Source: SAR202 cluster bacterium (lineage in GTDB: Bacteria; Chloroflexota; Dehalococcoidia; Lucifugimonadales; UBA3495). Taken from it: a DNA stretch of 64,000 nt. Location: the NCBI GenBank assembly GCA_013204585.1, contig JABMNL010000031.1, positions 1 to 64,000 of the forward strand, read 5' to 3'. Both the position numbers and the translations under genes were made by a program. Below are positions 9,617-18,843 of the stretch, in pieces. The notes beneath the pieces were generated by a model, which saw only the letters and a program-made list of their open reading frames with translations, did not search any database and was not told the origin of the DNA. Position 1 is the stretch's first letter. Each line of letters starts with the position of its first letter.

Positions 9617-9985
9617 ATGACCTCACCGACCAACACATTCCATTCCCCCATCGAGATTAGCCCCAGAGACGGCTCCCGGTTTCAACGAGTGATAGTCGTG
9701 GCTGGCTCGGAAAATATCTATTCGGTGCTCCCCTCCACGCTGCTTGAGATGATTGGAGTCGTCCCCGAATGGGAATCCCGGTTCACCCTGCCCGGCGGCG
9801 GTTGGGAAATGCTGCCCATGGCCGAGGTGCGCATGCGTATCGACGGCCAAGAGCGCACCACCATCTGTGTGTATGGCAAGGCCGACGGTGATCCCATCCT
9901 GGGTCGCCACACCCTGGCCGCCTTCGGCCTAGCCGCCGACCACGAAGAGCAAAAGCTCATCCAAGCCGATATGTTTCTGAGCTAG
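9617..9985 (+). CDS. Retropepsin-like (clan AA aspartic protease-like) domain protein, apparently lacking the catalytic D-T/S-G
   Basis: 'VVAGSENIYSVLPSTLLEMIGV ... GDPILGRHTLAAFGLAADHEEQKLI' resembles the clan AA pattern xDTGAtySvLPxxLLexlGi...iLGxxxLexlGl. Confidence 0.45.
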   Translation: MTSPTNTFHSPIEISPRDGSRFQRVIVVAGSENIYSVLPSTLLEMIGVVPEWESRFTLPGGGWEMLPMAEVRMRIDGQERTTICVYGKADGDPILGRHTLAAFGLAADHEEQKLIQADMFLS

Positions 9986-10070
9986 GCACTCGCAAGGATG
10001 CTTAGCGTCAATAACACCGCTCGTGGAGAGTTCGTCGTACCCCGCACTGGGGACAGTGCATCTCTACCAA

Positions 10071-10114
10071 GGATATGACTTATGCGGCCCTTCGACGGAG
10101 CTCAGGACGAGCGG
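10071..10114. repeat. 44-bp repeat, left member of an inverted pair flanking ileS
   Basis: ggatatgacttatgcggcccttcgacggagctcaggacgagcgg; reverse complement of 13722-13765 with 2 mismatches by eye. Confidence 0.85.
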
Positions 10115-10144
10115 TGGAAATCCTAATCTTCAACACGATAATTC

Positions 10145-10246
10145 GCCATTCGTCATTCCAGCGAACGCTGGAATCCAGAATGCTCTGACGGAATGATGCC
10201 CGGCAACGGCAGCCAATCCACCTTCCGGCCTGCGCTGGAATGACGG
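10145..10246. repeat. Intergenic inverted repeat, family C (cgtcattccagcgaacgctggaatcc ... cctgcgctggaatgacgg)
   Basis: Complementary ends 'gtcattccagcg'/'cgctggaatgac'; nested within family B sequences. Confidence 0.7.
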
Positions 10247-10416
10247 TGAGGATGACTAACCCTATGAGCGATGAGAACCTATCAACCGCTCGTGGTGAGC
10301 TCGTCGAACCATTGCTCGAAGTATGCCAAGACTCACTGGCCATCGCCCCCTGCGGTATAATGTCCGATTAGTAAGACAATCGACGTTATAACACCAGTTC
10401 CGGGACCCGTTTCTCA

Positions 10417-10454
10417 CCGGAACCCCCCAATTAAACCGGAACCCCCCAATTAAA
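10417..10454 (+). repeat. Two perfect tandem 19-bp units (ccggaaccccccaattaaa) in the ileS leader
   Basis: Direct reading of sequence. Confidence 0.9.
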
Positions 10455-10470
10455 AGGAACACTTTTCCGA

Positions 10471-13400
10471 ATGTTTAAGTCCGTATCCAGCCGCGTCAGT
10501 TTCCCTGCGTTGGACGCCACCGTCCTCCAGCATTGGAACGACAAAGATGTCTTTAAGCGCACCGAGTCCGAACGCCAGGACGCGCCCCTTTTCATGATGT
10601 ACGAGGGCCCGCCCACAGCCAACGGCAGCCCCGGCATTCACCACGTTTTGGCCCGCGTTTTCAAAGACGTCATCTGCCGCTACCGCACCATGAAGGGCTA
10701 CCGTGTGCAGCGCAAAGGCGGCTGGGACACCCACGGCCTGCCCGTAGAACTTGAGGTCGAGAAAGAACTGGGCCTAAAGAGCAAAAGGGACATCGAAGAG
10801 TACGGCATCGAGGCGTTCAACCAGAAGTGCCGGGACAGCGTCTTCCGCTACGTAAAAGAGTGGGAGACCATGACCGACCGCATCGGCTACTGGGTCGACA
10901 TGGAAGACCCCTACGTCACCCTGCACAACAACTACATCGAGTCCGGCTGGTGGATGCTAAAGACCCTGTGGGACCGGGACCTGCTCTACCAAACCATGCG
11001 CGGCACTCCCCACTGCCCCCGCTGCGTAACCAGCCTCAGCTCCCACGAAGTCGCCCTGGGCTACCGAGAGAACACGCCAGACCCATCGGTCTTTATCAAG
11101 TTTCAGGTGGACCCAGCCGCATCTTCAGGCAAGCCCGAAGTCTTAGAAAAGTTGGGCGCGGATAAACTTCCGGTCTTCCTATTGGCCTGGACTACCACGC
11201 CCTGGACATTGCCCGGCAATACCGGCCTGGCGGTGGACGAAAACGCCGACTACAGCATTGTGGAACTGGAAGACGAAAGTGGCCGCCACCGTTTGGTGTT
11301 GGCCCAAGCCTTGCTGGCCGCCAACATGCGGCAGGAACACAACGTCGTCGGCTCAGTAAAAGGCTCCGACCTAGTGGGCCTGGGTTACACGCCCCTTTAC
11401 CACCCTGCGGAATTCGGCTCACAGATACGCCATTTCGTGCGTCGGCCTGGCCCCGGCGGCGCAATGGTCTCCGAACTGGAAGACGGTGGCGAGTTCGCGC
11501 CCAAGGTTATCTCCGCTGCCTTTGTGTCGTTGGACGACGGCACCGGCATCGTCCACATCGCCCCAGCCTTCGGCGATGAAGACCTTGGTGTGGGCCGGGA
11601 CAAAGAATTAGCATTCGTGCAGCCCGTCGATTTGCAGGGCATCATCACCGGCAACTACCCCTTCGCCGGCAAGTTCGTGAAGACCGCCGACAAAGAAATC
11701 ATGGAAGAGCTCAAGGGTCGCGGTCTGCTGTACCACCAAGACGTCTATCGGCACACCTACCCCTTCTGCTGGCGCTGCGACACCCCACTGCTCTACTACG
11801 CCAAGAGTTCCTGGTACATCAGAACGTCAGCCCTGAAAGACCAATTAGTCAGCGGCAACGACACCATCAATTGGTACCCCGAATACATCAAGGACGGACG
11901 CTTCGGCGAATGGCTGCGCAACAACGTAGACTGGGCCATTTCCCGGGAGCGCTACTGGGGCACGCCCATCCCCATCTGGCGATGCCAAGAATGCAGCCAC
12001 ACCATTTGCGTCGGCGGCGTAGATGAACTGCGCGGCATGGCCGGGGCCAACAGAGCATTAAACGCCGACAACCTGGACCTGCACCGCCCCTACGTCGACA
12101 ACGTAGTCCTAGCCTGCACCGCTGAAGGCTGCTCCGGCGAGATGCGGCGCATTCCCGAGGTCATGGATGCCTGGTTCGACTCGGGTGCCATGCCCTTCGC
12201 CCAGTGGCACTACCCCTTCGAAAACGACACCATCGACACCGACGGTCGGTTCCCAGCCGACTATATCTGCGAGGCAGTGGACCAGACTCGTGGTTGGTTC
12301 TACAGCCTGCACGCTCTGTCCACTCTGCTCAAGGGCCAACCCGCGTACAAAAACGTCATCTGCCTGGGCCTAATTCTTGATGAGAAGGGCCGGAAGATGA
12401 GCAAGCGGGTGGGCAACGTAGTCGAGCCCCTAGGAGTGCTGGACGAGCACGGCGCCGACGCCCTGCGCTGGTATCTGTTCACTGCGTCCCATCCGGGAGA
12501 GCCAAGGCGGTTCTCCGCCAAGCTGGTTAGCGAGACCCTGCGAAGGGTGATGCTCACGCTGTGGAACGTCCACTCCTTCTTCACCAGTTACGCCGAAATC
12601 GACAAATTCGACCCGTCCCAAAAACCCGCCGACTGGAAGCCCGAGAACGAGTTGGACCGCTGGGTATTGTCAGAATTGAACACCCTGATTGCCCAGGTCG
12701 ATGGCTTCATGGACGGCTACGACCCCACCAACGCGGGACGACGCATCCAGGAGTTCATCGACCAGCTATCCAACTGGTACGTGCGCCGCAGCCGCCGCCG
12801 CTTCTGGCGAAACGAGGGCGATTCCGACAAGCTGTCGGGCTATATCACTCTGCACACCTGCCTGGTGACCGTGGCCAAACTGATGGCCCCCTTGGCACCC
12901 TTCGTCGCCGAGGAGATTTACCAAAACTTGGTCTGCGCCGTGAATCCATCGGCGCCCGACAGCGTCCATCTGGCCGAGTACCCAGTATCCGACCCAGCCT
13001 TGATTGACGAACCGCTGATGGAAGCCACCCGGTTGGCCATGCGGATTGCCAGCATGGGCCGTGGCGCACGCTCCAAGGCTGGCTTAAAAGTGCGCCAACC
13101 CCTGGCCAATGTGTTCGTGAAAATCAGAATCCCCGCCGAGCGTGGGTACATCGACCAGGTACGCGCCCAGGTGATGGAAGAACTGAACATCAAGGACATC
13201 CAAGTCATCGAGAATGACGCGCCGCTCGTCAAACAGTTTCTGGAGCAGGCTGGCGACCAGACAGAAACGATTGTCTCGGTGGACAACTACACTGCATCGC
13301 TGGATGGCGACTATATGGTGGTCGTCGATGGGGCCATTACCCCGGAACTGGCGGAAGAGGGCCTGGCCCGCGAGGTCGTCCACCGCATCCAGGGTATGCG

Positions 13401-13620
13401 CCGCGCCGCCAACTTTGATGTCACCGACCGTATAGTGACCTACTACCTAGGCCCGGATGAATTCCTAAAGGTCATGCAGGGAACATTCTCAGACTACATC
13501 CGCGACGAGACCCTAAGCACCAAACTGGTTGAAGGTGCCGCCGACCCAAGCGCCGAAGCCGCGACTGAAGAAACCAAGGTGGAAGGCATGGAGATTACCC
13601 TCGCCGTGCACCGGGCGTAA
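10471..13620 (+). CDS. ileS: Isoleucyl-tRNA synthetase
   Basis: 1049 aa; 'YEGPPTANGSPGIHHVLARVFKDVICRY', 'KMSKRVGNVV', 'GWDTHGLPVELEVEKELG'. Confidence 0.97.
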   Translation: MFKSVSSRVSFPALDATVLQHWNDKDVFKRTESERQDAPLFMMYEGPPTANGSPGIHHVLARVFKDVICRYRTMKGYRVQRKGGWDTHGLPVELEVEKELGLKSKRDIEEYGIEAFNQKCRDSVFRYVKEWETMTDRIGYWVDMEDPYVTLHNNYIESGWWMLKTLWDRDLLYQTMRGTPHCPRCVTSLSSHEVALGYRENTPDPSVFIKFQVDPAASSGKPEVLEKLGADKLPVFLLAWTTTPWTLPGNTGLAVDENADYSIVELEDESGRHRLVLAQALLAANMRQEHNVVGSVKGSDLVGLGYTPLYHPAEFGSQIRHFVRRPGPGGAMVSELEDGGEFAPKVISAAFVSLDDGTGIVHIAPAFGDEDLGVGRDKELAFVQPVDLQGIITGNYPFAGKFVKTADKEIMEELKGRGLLYHQDVYRHTYPFCWRCDTPLLYYAKSSWYIRTSALKDQLVSGNDTINWYPEYIKDGRFGEWLRNNVDWAISRERYWGTPIPIWRCQECSHTICVGGVDELRGMAGANRALNADNLDLHRPYVDNVVLACTAEGCSGEMRRIPEVMDAWFDSGAMPFAQWHYPFENDTIDTDGRFPADYICEAVDQTRGWFYSLHALSTLLKGQPAYKNVICLGLILDEKGRKMSKRVGNVVEPLGVLDEHGADALRWYLFTASHPGEPRRFSAKLVSETLRRVMLTLWNVHSFFTSYAEIDKFDPSQKPADWKPENELDRWVLSELNTLIAQVDGFMDGYDPTNAGRRIQEFIDQLSNWYVRRSRRRFWRNEGDSDKLSGYITLHTCLVTVAKLMAPLAPFVAEEIYQNLVCAVNPSAPDSVHLAEYPVSDPALIDEPLMEATRLAMRIASMGRGARSKAGLKVRQPLANVFVKIRIPAERGYIDQVRAQVMEELNIKDIQVIENDAPLVKQFLEQAGDQTETIVSVDNYTASLDGDYMVVVDGAITPELAEEGLAREVVHRIQGMRRAANFDVTDRIVTYYLGPDEFLKVMQGTFSDYIRDETLSTKLVEGAADPSAEAATEETKVEGMEITLAVHRA

Positions 13621-13644
13621 CTCACACCGCTTACCCAAGGCCGG

Positions 13645-13765
13645 TGGTTCGACGGGCTCACCATGAGCGGTCGATGGGTCTTGATTGTTCAGCGCACAGT
13701 GAAGTCCAAGTCTCGGCGCAACCGCTCGTCCTGAGCTCCGTCGAAAGGCCGCATAAGTCATGTCC
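13645..13765. repeat. Intergenic inverted-repeat element, family B (ggttcgacgggctcaccatgagcggt ... accgctcgtcctgagctccgtcgaaagg)
   Basis: Self-complementary ends; right-hand partner of repeats at 10071-10114 and about 10287-10312. Confidence 0.75.
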
Positions 13766-13831
13766 CTGGGTAAGAAAGCGCTTACCCAACGCGTGGTCCG
13801 GTGAGCTCAGGACGACTTGAGAGTGGGGCGG

Positions 13832-16800
13832 TCAATCGCTGGCGAGCGCCTTGCGCACCGCCGGGTGGTTCAAGAACCCTTCACGTACTTCCGGCCTGCC
13901 GCAATGATCGGCTATGTAGCCGATGAGTTCCCGGCACTGTCGGAGCAGTTGCTCTTTATCTTCCTGTCGATCTTCCAATGCCGCAACCTGGCTCAATTCA
14001 AAGAGGATACGCCATAGGGTCAGCCGCGAACCGCGGGCTTCAGCAATCTCCCGCGCCTTGCCCAGTTCTTCCCTGGCTTCGTCGATTCGGTCCAGAGCAA
14101 TTAACGCCTGACCCCTGATTCGGAGCAGGTCAGGAAGGACAATATCAGCACTTAATTCTCCAGCTTGACCGTGAGATTTGATGTCGTAATCTAAGACCAG
14201 CTGGAATTCTTTCTTCGCCAACAGCAATTCGCCTCTGACCACATCGGGCAAAGAGGTGAGTATGCCAAAGTATTCTAGTTGGCGCTTGGACTCCAATTCG
14301 GGCTGTTCATATAGGAATTGCAGAGACTCTGCGGCTTCGGGTAGGCGACCTGTATAGACATATGCCAATGCCATTGGGGTACGAAATCGCCAACTTTGCT
14401 CCGAATTTAGCATGTTGGTTGCGAGGAGAGCTTTGTCGAGCGCTGATTCACTCATGCTGAGGAGCGCGTAAATGGCGGCGGCGGTTGCGTGAAGAAATTC
14501 AGTGACGATACCTGCATCTACGATTTCACTCAGCTTCTCAATCCCGTTTTCAGTCGCTGCCAATGCACTGGCAATATCACCGGAATTCATGTGGGATTGG
14601 ACGGAGATTACGAGGCCGATCACCTCCAAATGTACGCTGCCAATAGACCGGCTGATGTCCAGCCCATCCTGCCCGAATTCGCTTGCTTCGGCGAAATCCC
14701 CCTGGGCATATAGAACTCCGGCGGTATTGTAGAGATTGTCGGCTAACATCGTCATGTTGCCGATGGAGCGCCAGTGTGCTCGAGCGCCTTCCAGCGCTAC
14801 TTTGGCTGCGGGGAATTGTTCCACTGCAACATGGGCGCGGGCGATATCTTGCAATGAAAACGCAATTTGGTCTTTCAGATTATATTGCCGGGCGATTTGC
14901 AGCGACCGCTCACCAAACTCCAGGGCCTTGTAAAAATCATCACCGGCCAAGACCTCAATGAGAAGGCTGTTCCATAGAATTTTGGCCTCGGAAGGGTGAT
15001 CACCTAATTGCTGTGCCAAGATTAGTGACCGTTCCGACAACGTCCTTGCCCTTGCTGCGTCAGGTCGTCCCGAGAGGGTCGAATGGATTGTGACCATTGG
15101 AATCAATGCTGCCATTTCCAGGGCGGCATCCTGAGCTTTTCGACCCAGGTCTTCTAGTTCTCGGTATCCAGCCAGAGCTTCATCGTGCTGGCCACTGACT
15201 TCCTGGGCGCGTCCTCTGGCCATAAACAGGGCGATGAGCTGCTCGTTTGATGAACCAGCCTCCTGCGCCATCTCTATGGCGCGGGTGTAGTGGGTGATGG
15301 CCTCATTGTTGGCATACAGCCTGGCCGATTTGTCACCGGCCAGGATTGAATATTTCAAAGCCCTTTCGTTGCTACCCGCTTGATAGAAGTGATGTGCCAA
15401 TAGGTGGGCATTTTCCTCCAACCGGTCACTGAACAGCCGTTCAACGGCCTCTCCGACGTTCAGGTGGAACTCCCGACGCTCACGTAGGAGGATCGAGTTA
15501 TACGCCGCTTCCCTTGTGAGGTCATGCTGGAAGATATATTCCAACTCTGGGACTCGGGTCGCCTCACGGATCAGCTCCGCCCGCTGGAGCGTGTTGAGGT
15601 GGCGTGCCAGGGTGTTACCGGGCTCACATATCTCCTCTAAGACACCAAGGTGGAACGACCGACCGATAACCGAGCTCTTTTGCAGGGTACGCCGCTCGTC
15701 CTCCTCCAGCCGGTCGATCCTGGCGGTCAACAAGGCCAGGAGGTTATCGGGAATTGAGATTGCATCGACGTTCGTATCGGCCTGCCAGTGGGCGCCGGTT
15801 TCATCGCGGGTAATGACCCCGCTGTCAATAAGTGTGCGGATGAACTCTTCAATAAAGAACGGGTTGCCATCGGTCTTCTGCAAGATTGTCCGGCGCAGTT
15901 GGGTCGGCAGGTTAGATATGCCAAGCAGGTTTTCAAACAACTCATCGCTGTCTTCGTCTGTTAGGGCGGTCAGGTTAATCTCGGTGTAAACATGGGAATA
16001 TCCGGTCTCGGCGGCCTGTTTTGCACGCCAGGCCGCCGACTGCCGCTCTGGACGGAACGAGCAGAGTATGAGCAGCGGGGCCTCTTCAATTAGGGGAAAT
16101 AAATCGATTATGAGCTGTACTGAAGCAGGATCAGCCCAATGCAAATCGTCCATCACGATGACCGTGGGCGAGTGGGAAGCAACCGCGCGCCACCAACCGT
16201 GACAGGCCTCGTGGAGTTCGCGTTGTGCGGCTTCGCCCTGTGACTGCTTACCATCTGACGCGGTTTCAAACGCCAATAATACCGACATGGCCTTCACCAC
16301 CGCCGATTGGATCTCCGGCGGAAAACCCACCGGCGCCACGGCAACCTTGGCCCGCACGGTTTCAATGGAATCGTTGTCGGCCACGCCAAAGACCTGGAGC
16401 ATCTGTTGGGAGAATAGCCCGTACGGCCGGGTGGTGTCGTAAGATACCCCGCGACATTCAATCCAAGGCGCTGCGCTGCCGGCGATCTGCTCCCAGCAGG
16501 CGTGCAGTTCATTGAGCAGGCTGGATTTGCCAAGTCCGGCCTCGCCGGTCAGACAAACGAGCGCCCCTCGGCCATCGTGCAGTCGATTCAGAACCTGCCG
16601 CAACTCGTTAATCTCTTTAACACGTCCAACCAGCGGCGAGCTTAGGCCCTCAATGCCTCGCATCCGGCCGGGTTCGGCCTTCTTACTCAGAACCCGGTAT
16701 GCCGTGACCGGCGCTGTTTTGCCCTTGACCCCAACCTCTTCGGGCGCGTCGAAATCGAATAACGGAGCAATCAGACTGTGGGTGTCGCCGGAGATATGCA

Positions 16801-17560
16801 CGGTGCCGGGCTGGGCAGTCTGTTCCATGCGGGCTGCCAAGTTGATGGCGTCGCCCATGGCGGTGTACTCCACCCGCAGGTCGGAGCCGACTTCCCCGAC
16901 CACCACGAGGCCAGTGTTAATCCCGACCCGCACGCCGAAGTCGAGGTTCCATTTACTTTTAACTTCAGCTTGATAGGCGTGAATGCCCTCGATGATGTCT
17001 AGACCGGCGAGCACTGCCCGCTGGGGGTCGTCTTCGTGGGCGATGGGCGCGCCAAAGAAGGCCAAGATTGCGTCGCCCATGAGCCGGGCGACGGTGCCTT
17101 CATACCGATAGATGGGCGAGATTAGGTGCTTAAACGCACCGTTCATAATCTCCGCCCATTCTTCAGGGTCCAATCTCTCAGCGGCGGCGGTCGATCCGGT
17201 GACATCGCAGAACAGCATGGTTACCACGCGACGTTCGCCCGAAGCAGCGCCCGCGCGGCGGGCACCTTCCAGCTTGGCCAGGAGTTCTTTAGGGATGTAC
17301 TGCTCCAGCCGTTCGCGACCGGAATCGGCGGCCACCGGCCCGGCCGTATGGATTGGCTGGGCTGGCTGGGCTGGTCGGGTGGGTGAACCTGAATCACGCT
17401 CGGCGGCGGCCAGGTACGAGAGGGCGTCCTGATTCTCAGGGTCGAGTCTCAATACGGACCGGGCGCGCTCTGCTACCAGCGTCCAGTCCTGGCTGGAAAT
17501 CGCCTCCTCAGTCTCATCCAGGAGACGATCAATCTGTCTTTGTATACGTTCGCTGGGCAT
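13832..17560 (-). CDS. Class III adenylate/guanylate cyclase domain - AAA ATPase - TPR protein
   Basis: 1242 aa; cyclase 'RRVVTMLFCDVTGSTAAAERLDPEEW', 'DAINLAARMEQTAQPGTVHIS'; AAA 'LTGEAGLGKSSLLNELH'; C-terminal TPR-like helices. Confidence 0.9.
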   Translation of the reverse strand: MPSERIQRQIDRLLDETEEAISSQDWTLVAERARSVLRLDPENQDALSYLAAAERDSGSPTRPAQPAQPIHTAGPVAADSGRERLEQYIPKELLAKLEGARRAGAASGERRVVTMLFCDVTGSTAAAERLDPEEWAEIMNGAFKHLISPIYRYEGTVARLMGDAILAFFGAPIAHEDDPQRAVLAGLDIIEGIHAYQAEVKSKWNLDFGVRVGINTGLVVVGEVGSDLRVEYTAMGDAINLAARMEQTAQPGTVHISGDTHSLIAPLFDFDAPEEVGVKGKTAPVTAYRVLSKKAEPGRMRGIEGLSSPLVGRVKEINELRQVLNRLHDGRGALVCLTGEAGLGKSSLLNELHACWEQIAGSAAPWIECRGVSYDTTRPYGLFSQQMLQVFGVADNDSIETVRAKVAVAPVGFPPEIQSAVVKAMSVLLAFETASDGKQSQGEAAQRELHEACHGWWRAVASHSPTVIVMDDLHWADPASVQLIIDLFPLIEEAPLLILCSFRPERQSAAWRAKQAAETGYSHVYTEINLTALTDEDSDELFENLLGISNLPTQLRRTILQKTDGNPFFIEEFIRTLIDSGVITRDETGAHWQADTNVDAISIPDNLLALLTARIDRLEEDERRTLQKSSVIGRSFHLGVLEEICEPGNTLARHLNTLQRAELIREATRVPELEYIFQHDLTREAAYNSILLRERREFHLNVGEAVERLFSDRLEENAHLLAHHFYQAGSNERALKYSILAGDKSARLYANNEAITHYTRAIEMAQEAGSSNEQLIALFMARGRAQEVSGQHDEALAGYRELEDLGRKAQDAALEMAALIPMVTIHSTLSGRPDAARARTLSERSLILAQQLGDHPSEAKILWNSLLIEVLAGDDFYKALEFGERSLQIARQYNLKDQIAFSLQDIARAHVAVEQFPAAKVALEGARAHWRSIGNMTMLADNLYNTAGVLYAQGDFAEASEFGQDGLDISRSIGSVHLEVIGLVISVQSHMNSGDIASALAATENGIEKLSEIVDAGIVTEFLHATAAAIYALLSMSESALDKALLATNMLNSEQSWRFRTPMALAYVYTGRLPEAAESLQFLYEQPELESKRQLEYFGILTSLPDVVRGELLLAKKEFQLVLDYDIKSHGQAGELSADIVLPDLLRIRGQALIALDRIDEAREELGKAREIAEARGSRLTLWRILFELSQVAALEDRQEDKEQLLRQCRELIGYIADHCGRPEVREGFLNHPAVRKALASD

Positions 17561-17693
17561 GATGGATGAATACTAATACCGGCACGATGGGCATGTCTAC
17601 GACATCGTGCCTGTCATACGGTGCGAACGGACTGCTTGGACTAGTGGCGAGGTGGGAGAACAAAAGCACGGCGAATGAGTTCTCATCGCCTCA

Positions 17694-18704
17694 CTAACCC
17701 ATATACGGGATAATCCGGTTTCCGATTAGGTCTATGGTCTTCATGATTTGAGCGTGGGACGGCCCGCCAGAATGGGCGTGTCTTAGCCGCAACAGGCAGC
17801 TCTCGGCCCCGGTGCCCTCGCTCCACCGCTGAAATTCGGTCAGGCATTCTTCAGGGTCGCCCATGATTAGCCGGTCTTTGGCAATTCGGTCAAGAGTCAG
17901 TTCCGACTCATCTTTGATGGACTTAAATTCGGCCAGTCCGTTCTGCCAATAGTAGCGGTACGCCGCCAGGACTTCGGGGCCGTAGACTTCCTCCGCCTCC
18001 TTTCTGGAACTCGCCACCCAAGCGTCGCGCATGATGATGGGTGTCGGTGTTTTGTTGGCGGCCTCGGCGGCTTGGCGGTACTCGTTAATCAACCGGGTAG
18101 TATTTTCCAACGTGGTGCTCGGCGTGGTCACCAACGCATCGCCAATGGTTCCGGCCCGGCGTGCGCTGACCGGTGCGCTCGCGCCGATCCAAATTGGGGG
18201 ATGGGGGCTTTGCACGGGGTCGGGCCGAACGCGAAGGTTTTCAATCTGATGGTGTTTGCCGTCGTAGGAGAACTCCTGACCCGACCAACATTTGCGCAGG
18301 ATGTCGATTTTTTCTTCGAATAACTCGACCCGGTCGGCCATGTTAACGCCGAAGGCCCGAAAATCTGCCGGTTGGTAACCCAGGCCTACACCCAAGGTCA
18401 CCCGCCCTTTGGACACTATATCCAACGTGACGACGTCTTCAGCAAGGCGAACCGGATGGTGCAACGGCAGCAGAATTACCGATGTCCCCACCCGCAACTT
18501 GGTGGTGGAAGCTGCCACAGCGGCGCATACGATTAGCGGCGATGGCAAAAACCCGTCTTTGTCTTGATGGTGTTCGCCAAAGAAACAGGAGTCGAACCCA
18601 GCTTGCTCGGCCAGTTGCGACTCTTCAATAACTTCGTCCACACACCGGGGCAAGTCCTCGCCGCGCGGCGGGTTGGCAATGGAACTATAGATTCCAAATT
18701 TCAT
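17694..18704 (-). CDS. LLM-class (luciferase-like, possibly F420-dependent) oxidoreductase
   Basis: 'FGIYSSIANPP', 'STTKLRVGTSVILLPLHHPVRLAEDVVTLDIVSKGRVTLGVGLGYQPADFRAFGV'. Confidence 0.85.
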   Translation of the reverse strand: MKFGIYSSIANPPRGEDLPRCVDEVIEESQLAEQAGFDSCFFGEHHQDKDGFLPSPLIVCAAVAASTTKLRVGTSVILLPLHHPVRLAEDVVTLDIVSKGRVTLGVGLGYQPADFRAFGVNMADRVELFEEKIDILRKCWSGQEFSYDGKHHQIENLRVRPDPVQSPHPPIWIGASAPVSARRAGTIGDALVTTPSTTLENTTRLINEYRQAAEAANKTPTPIIMRDAWVASSRKEAEEVYGPEVLAAYRYYWQNGLAEFKSIKDESELTLDRIAKDRLIMGDPEECLTEFQRWSEGTGAESCLLRLRHAHSGGPSHAQIMKTIDLIGNRIIPYMG

Positions 18705-18843
18705 GGCTATGCTTCCTTATATCAGTACAGGTATTCGTACAGGCATCTACATGGGATTATTTATCCGACTCGTCGTAGAGGGTACCACCGCATAGAACAG
18801 CGATGTCCAGTTTGGCAAAGCGATTATTTTCAAGGGCGATGGT

